From NCBI GenBank assembly GCA_034668825.1, contig JAXDOR010000101.1, forward strand, positions 1-14,575: a stretch of DNA of 14,575 nucleotides, in the 5' to 3' direction. Below, one piece after another: positions 12,946-14,575 of this stretch (its first letter is position 1; each line of letters opens with the position of its first letter). The position numbers and the translations under genes were made by a program. The notes beneath the pieces are model-generated. The model was not told the origin of the DNA. It ran no database searches and was given only the letters and a program-made list of their open reading frames with translations. Source of the stretch: CANKHA01 sp034668825 (GTDB lineage Bacteria; Pseudomonadota; Alphaproteobacteria; Rhizobiales; Xanthobacteraceae).

Positions 12946-13461
12946 ATGTTTTCTTTTGTTCAGCGCGTCATCATCGCCGCCTGTCTTACGACAGCGGTTA
13001 CGGTCTCTGCCGCCAGCGCCGATTGCGGCGTATGCGGCTCGTCGACGCAACCAGGCCTGCTGGCCTATTTGTTCGGGACGACCGGTTGCACGCCGTGCCC
13101 GGCGGGGAGCGGCGACTATATGGTGAACCAGGGACCGGTCTACTCCGGCCCCGCAGTGGTCGCGCCGCCACCCACTTATGCGCCGACGCCCACCGCGTCC
13201 GGCTACCCGTATGTTTATGCACAAGGTGAGAGTGAAGCTCCCGCCTACCAGGAAAGTCCCGTCTACCGCGACCCGCCGCGCCGCCGTCTCAGTCGCGTGG
13301 TTCCGGTGCATCGTAACGTCTATCGCCATGCGGCAATCCGCCAGGTGGCGAGTGCGCGCAAGCACGTTCCGGTGAAAAAGGGTGGCCCGCAGTTTATCCG
13401 CGCCCGGGCCGAGGTGCGGATTTACAATCCACAGCGCATGGACATCCGTCTCTTTCGCTAA
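12946..13461 (+). CDS. Secreted protein with two CxxC motifs, unknown function
   Basis: The 171-residue protein has a signal peptide (MFSFVQRVIIAACLTTAVTV then SAASA, cleavage near residue 25). The mature N-terminus carries two CxxC pairs, C27-G-V-C30 and C48-T-P-C51, which could bind zinc or form disulfides; no CxxCH haem motif is present. A Pro/Tyr/Ala-rich linker (GPAVVAPPPTYAPTPTAS) follows, then a basic C-terminal region with Arg and His (DPPRRRLSRVVPVHRNVYRH, KKGGPQFIRARAEVRIYNP). I know no named family. The start has GAGGGGAG 5 nt upstream. The gene lies 64 nt downstream of another secreted-protein gene and ends before a strong terminator, so these two may form one transcript. Confidence 0.75.
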   Translation: MFSFVQRVIIAACLTTAVTVSAASADCGVCGSSTQPGLLAYLFGTTGCTPCPAGSGDYMVNQGPVYSGPAVVAPPPTYAPTPTASGYPYVYAQGESEAPAYQESPVYRDPPRRRLSRVVPVHRNVYRHAAIRQVASARKHVPVKKGGPQFIRARAEVRIYNPQRMDIRLFR

Positions 13462-13496
13462 CACAGCAACTGATGAGCACCTTGAGTTAAGCGCAA

Positions 13497-13526
13497 CGGC
13501 GGGCCAGGGCCCGCCGCTTTGCTTTG
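13497..13526 (+). terminator. Rho-independent terminator after the CxxC protein gene
   Basis: CGGCGGGC (13497-13504) and GCCCGCCG (13509-13516) form a perfect 8-bp stem with a CAGG loop, followed by CTTTGCTTTG on the plus strand. It lies between the convergent CxxC-protein and rlmB genes. Confidence 0.7.
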
Positions 13527-13527
13527 T

Positions 13528-14310
13528 TCACTGCGAGCGCAGGCGGGTTGTCGCCACATAAAGCGCCAGCGCGGCGGCATTCGACACGTTGAGGCTTTTA
13601 ATCGCGCCCGGCAGATTAAGGCGTGCGACCCGGTCGCAAGTCGTTCGTGTCAACTGGCGCAGGCCTTTGCCCTCGGCGCCGAGGACGAGCGCCAGCGGTG
13701 CCGATAACGGAGTAGCGGCCAAATCGGTATCGCCGCTGCCGTCGAGTCCGATCAGCAAAAATCCGCGCTCCTTAAGAGCGGCGAGACCGCGCGCAAGATT
13801 GGTCACCGTGACCATTGGCACAAGTTCGAGCGCACCCGACGCGGATTTTGCCAACACGCCGGTTGCTTCTGGACTGTGGCGTGCTGTGGTCACGATGGCG
13901 GATACGGCGAAGGCTGCTGCCGAACGAAAAATGGCGCCGACATTATGTGGATCAGTGATCTGGTCGAGCACAAGCACGATGCCTTCCGGCGCAAGCTCTT
14001 CGATTGCCGGGAAGGGCAGGGGATCGGCCTCAATCAACAGTCCCTGGTGCAGCGCATCGGCGCCCAGCCGTGCGGCAATGGCGTCAGGCCGCACTATTTC
14101 CGCTTCAGTCGGCAGCGGCACATGGTCGTCCGCGAGCCGCCGGGCCGCATTCTCGGTCGCCCAGAGATGCAAAATTCGGCGCGCCGGATTTTCCAGCGCC
14201 GCCTTGACCGTATGCCAACCATAAAGAATTGCAGGACCGCCGGTTTCACCCAGCCGTTTGTTCGACGCTGATTTGTCGGACCGTCGCGGGTTCCATTCGC
14301 CCTTGCGCAT
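13528..14310 (-). CDS. rlmB: 23S rRNA (guanosine-2'-O)-methyltransferase, SpoU family (RlmB-type)
   Basis: The 260-residue cytosolic enzyme probably methylates a 23S rRNA ribose 2'-OH (G2251 in E. coli numbering) with S-adenosylmethionine. An N-terminal substrate-binding domain (ILYGWHTVKAALENP at about 28-42, then HQG at 88-90) precedes a SPOUT knot domain. SpoU motif 1 is LDQITDPHNVGAIFRSA (115-131, Asn123 and Arg129), motif 2 is LVLGAEGKGLR (208-218) and motif 3 is LNLPGAIKSLNVSNAAALAL (231-250). The first residues are basic and poorly conserved. ATG 14310 has a GAGG only 1 nt upstream, so the start is reasonable but not certain. The gene is divergent from tRNA-Tyr. A closely related SpoU methyltransferase for another rRNA or tRNA site cannot be excluded. 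Confidence 0.9.
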   Translation of the reverse strand: MRKGEWNPRRSDKSASNKRLGETGGPAILYGWHTVKAALENPARRILHLWATENAARRLADDHVPLPTEAEIVRPDAIAARLGADALHQGLLIEADPLPFPAIEELAPEGIVLVLDQITDPHNVGAIFRSAAAFAVSAIVTTARHSPEATGVLAKSASGALELVPMVTVTNLARGLAALKERGFLLIGLDGSGDTDLAATPLSAPLALVLGAEGKGLRQLTRTTCDRVARLNLPGAIKSLNVSNAAALALYVATTRLRSQ

Positions 14311-14442
14311 CCTCGGTTCTTGTCACGCCGACCCTGCTTTGGCAATTTGCTGCGGCCTGGTGACAGTTCGGATTGACTCTCAAGGGGTCGGCCACCATAA
14401 CCCGCCCGCGGAATACCTGCCGGCGCGAGACATTTTGGCGCA

Positions 14443-14448
14443 TATAAT
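14443..14448 (+). promoter_or_regulatory. -10 box of the tRNA-Tyr promoter
   Basis: A perfect TATAAT lies 20 nt before the first base of tRNA-Tyr, the right distance for a short 5' leader. I found no good -35 hexamer 16-18 bp further upstream. Confidence 0.4.
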
Positions 14449-14468
14449 CTTACGTCGGTGGACTGGCC

Positions 14469-14553
14469 GGATGGGTGCCCGAGTGGTTAAAGGGGACGGA
14501 CTGTAAATCCGTTGGCTTAGCCTACGTTGGTTCAAATCCAACCCCATCCACCA
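14469..14553 (+). tRNA. tRNA-Tyr (anticodon GTA)
   Basis: An 85-nt class II tRNA with encoded CCA. The acceptor stem is GGATGGG with CCCATCC. The anticodon stem ACGGA/TCCGT encloses CTGTAAA, giving GTA. A long variable arm (TGGCTTAGCCTACG) is followed by the T arm GTTGG-TTCAAAT-CCAAC. The discriminator is A. In many bacteria this gene leads a tRNA-Gly/tuf/secE region, which would lie beyond the window. Confidence 0.97.
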
Positions 14554-14575
14554 TTCCCAGATTCAGTCATCAGGA

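Overview
The window looks like a piece of chromosome from an alphaproteobacterium of the order Hyphomicrobiales (Rhizobiales), probably near the Bradyrhizobium/Rhodopseudomonas/Xanthobacteraceae branch. The base composition is GC-rich. Several small secreted or cytosolic proteins resemble the conserved hypotheticals of that group. A SpoU methyltransferase gene divergent from tRNA-Tyr is an order I recall from that group. This placement rests on recognition from memory, not on a search. No phage, insertion sequence, CRISPR array or integrase is visible.

Layout, left to right: the 5' two-thirds of an NAD kinase gene (minus, running off the left edge) is divergent from cutA. An FMN-dependent alpha-hydroxy-acid oxidase of the lactate oxidase type (minus) follows, then a non-coding stretch of about 300 bases with an imperfect palindrome. 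Next is a small secreted Lys/His-rich protein with a strong terminator. A vitamin B12 receptor gene (btuB, minus) lies behind a complete cobalamin riboswitch and a long leader. A secreted orphan protein is divergent from the riboswitch, followed by an SPW-repeat membrane protein (minus) and tRNA-Arg(TCG) (minus).

The centre (about 6416-9649, plus) is the most interesting part. It is a tightly packed five-gene set: two half-size chromate-transporter (CHR) proteins, an exported Rieske [2Fe-2S] protein, and two tandem paralogous isochorismatase-fold hydrolases, both with signal peptides. A promoter is visible whose predicted transcript would start at or next to the first ATG, so the lead gene may be leaderless. 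A transporter with an exported redox protein and exported hydrolases suggests one envelope-associated process, but its substrate cannot be read from sequence. This is my main candidate for an undescribed system.

The right part holds a conserved hypothetical gene (minus), tRNA-Thr(TGT) (minus), and an MHS-type MFS symporter with a periplasmic insert of about 100 residues between TM9 and TM10 (minus, with a textbook UUCG-loop terminator). Two small secreted proteins (plus) follow, then rlmB (minus) and tRNA-Tyr(GTA) (plus). Most remaining genes are ordinary chromosomal housekeeping or envelope genes.
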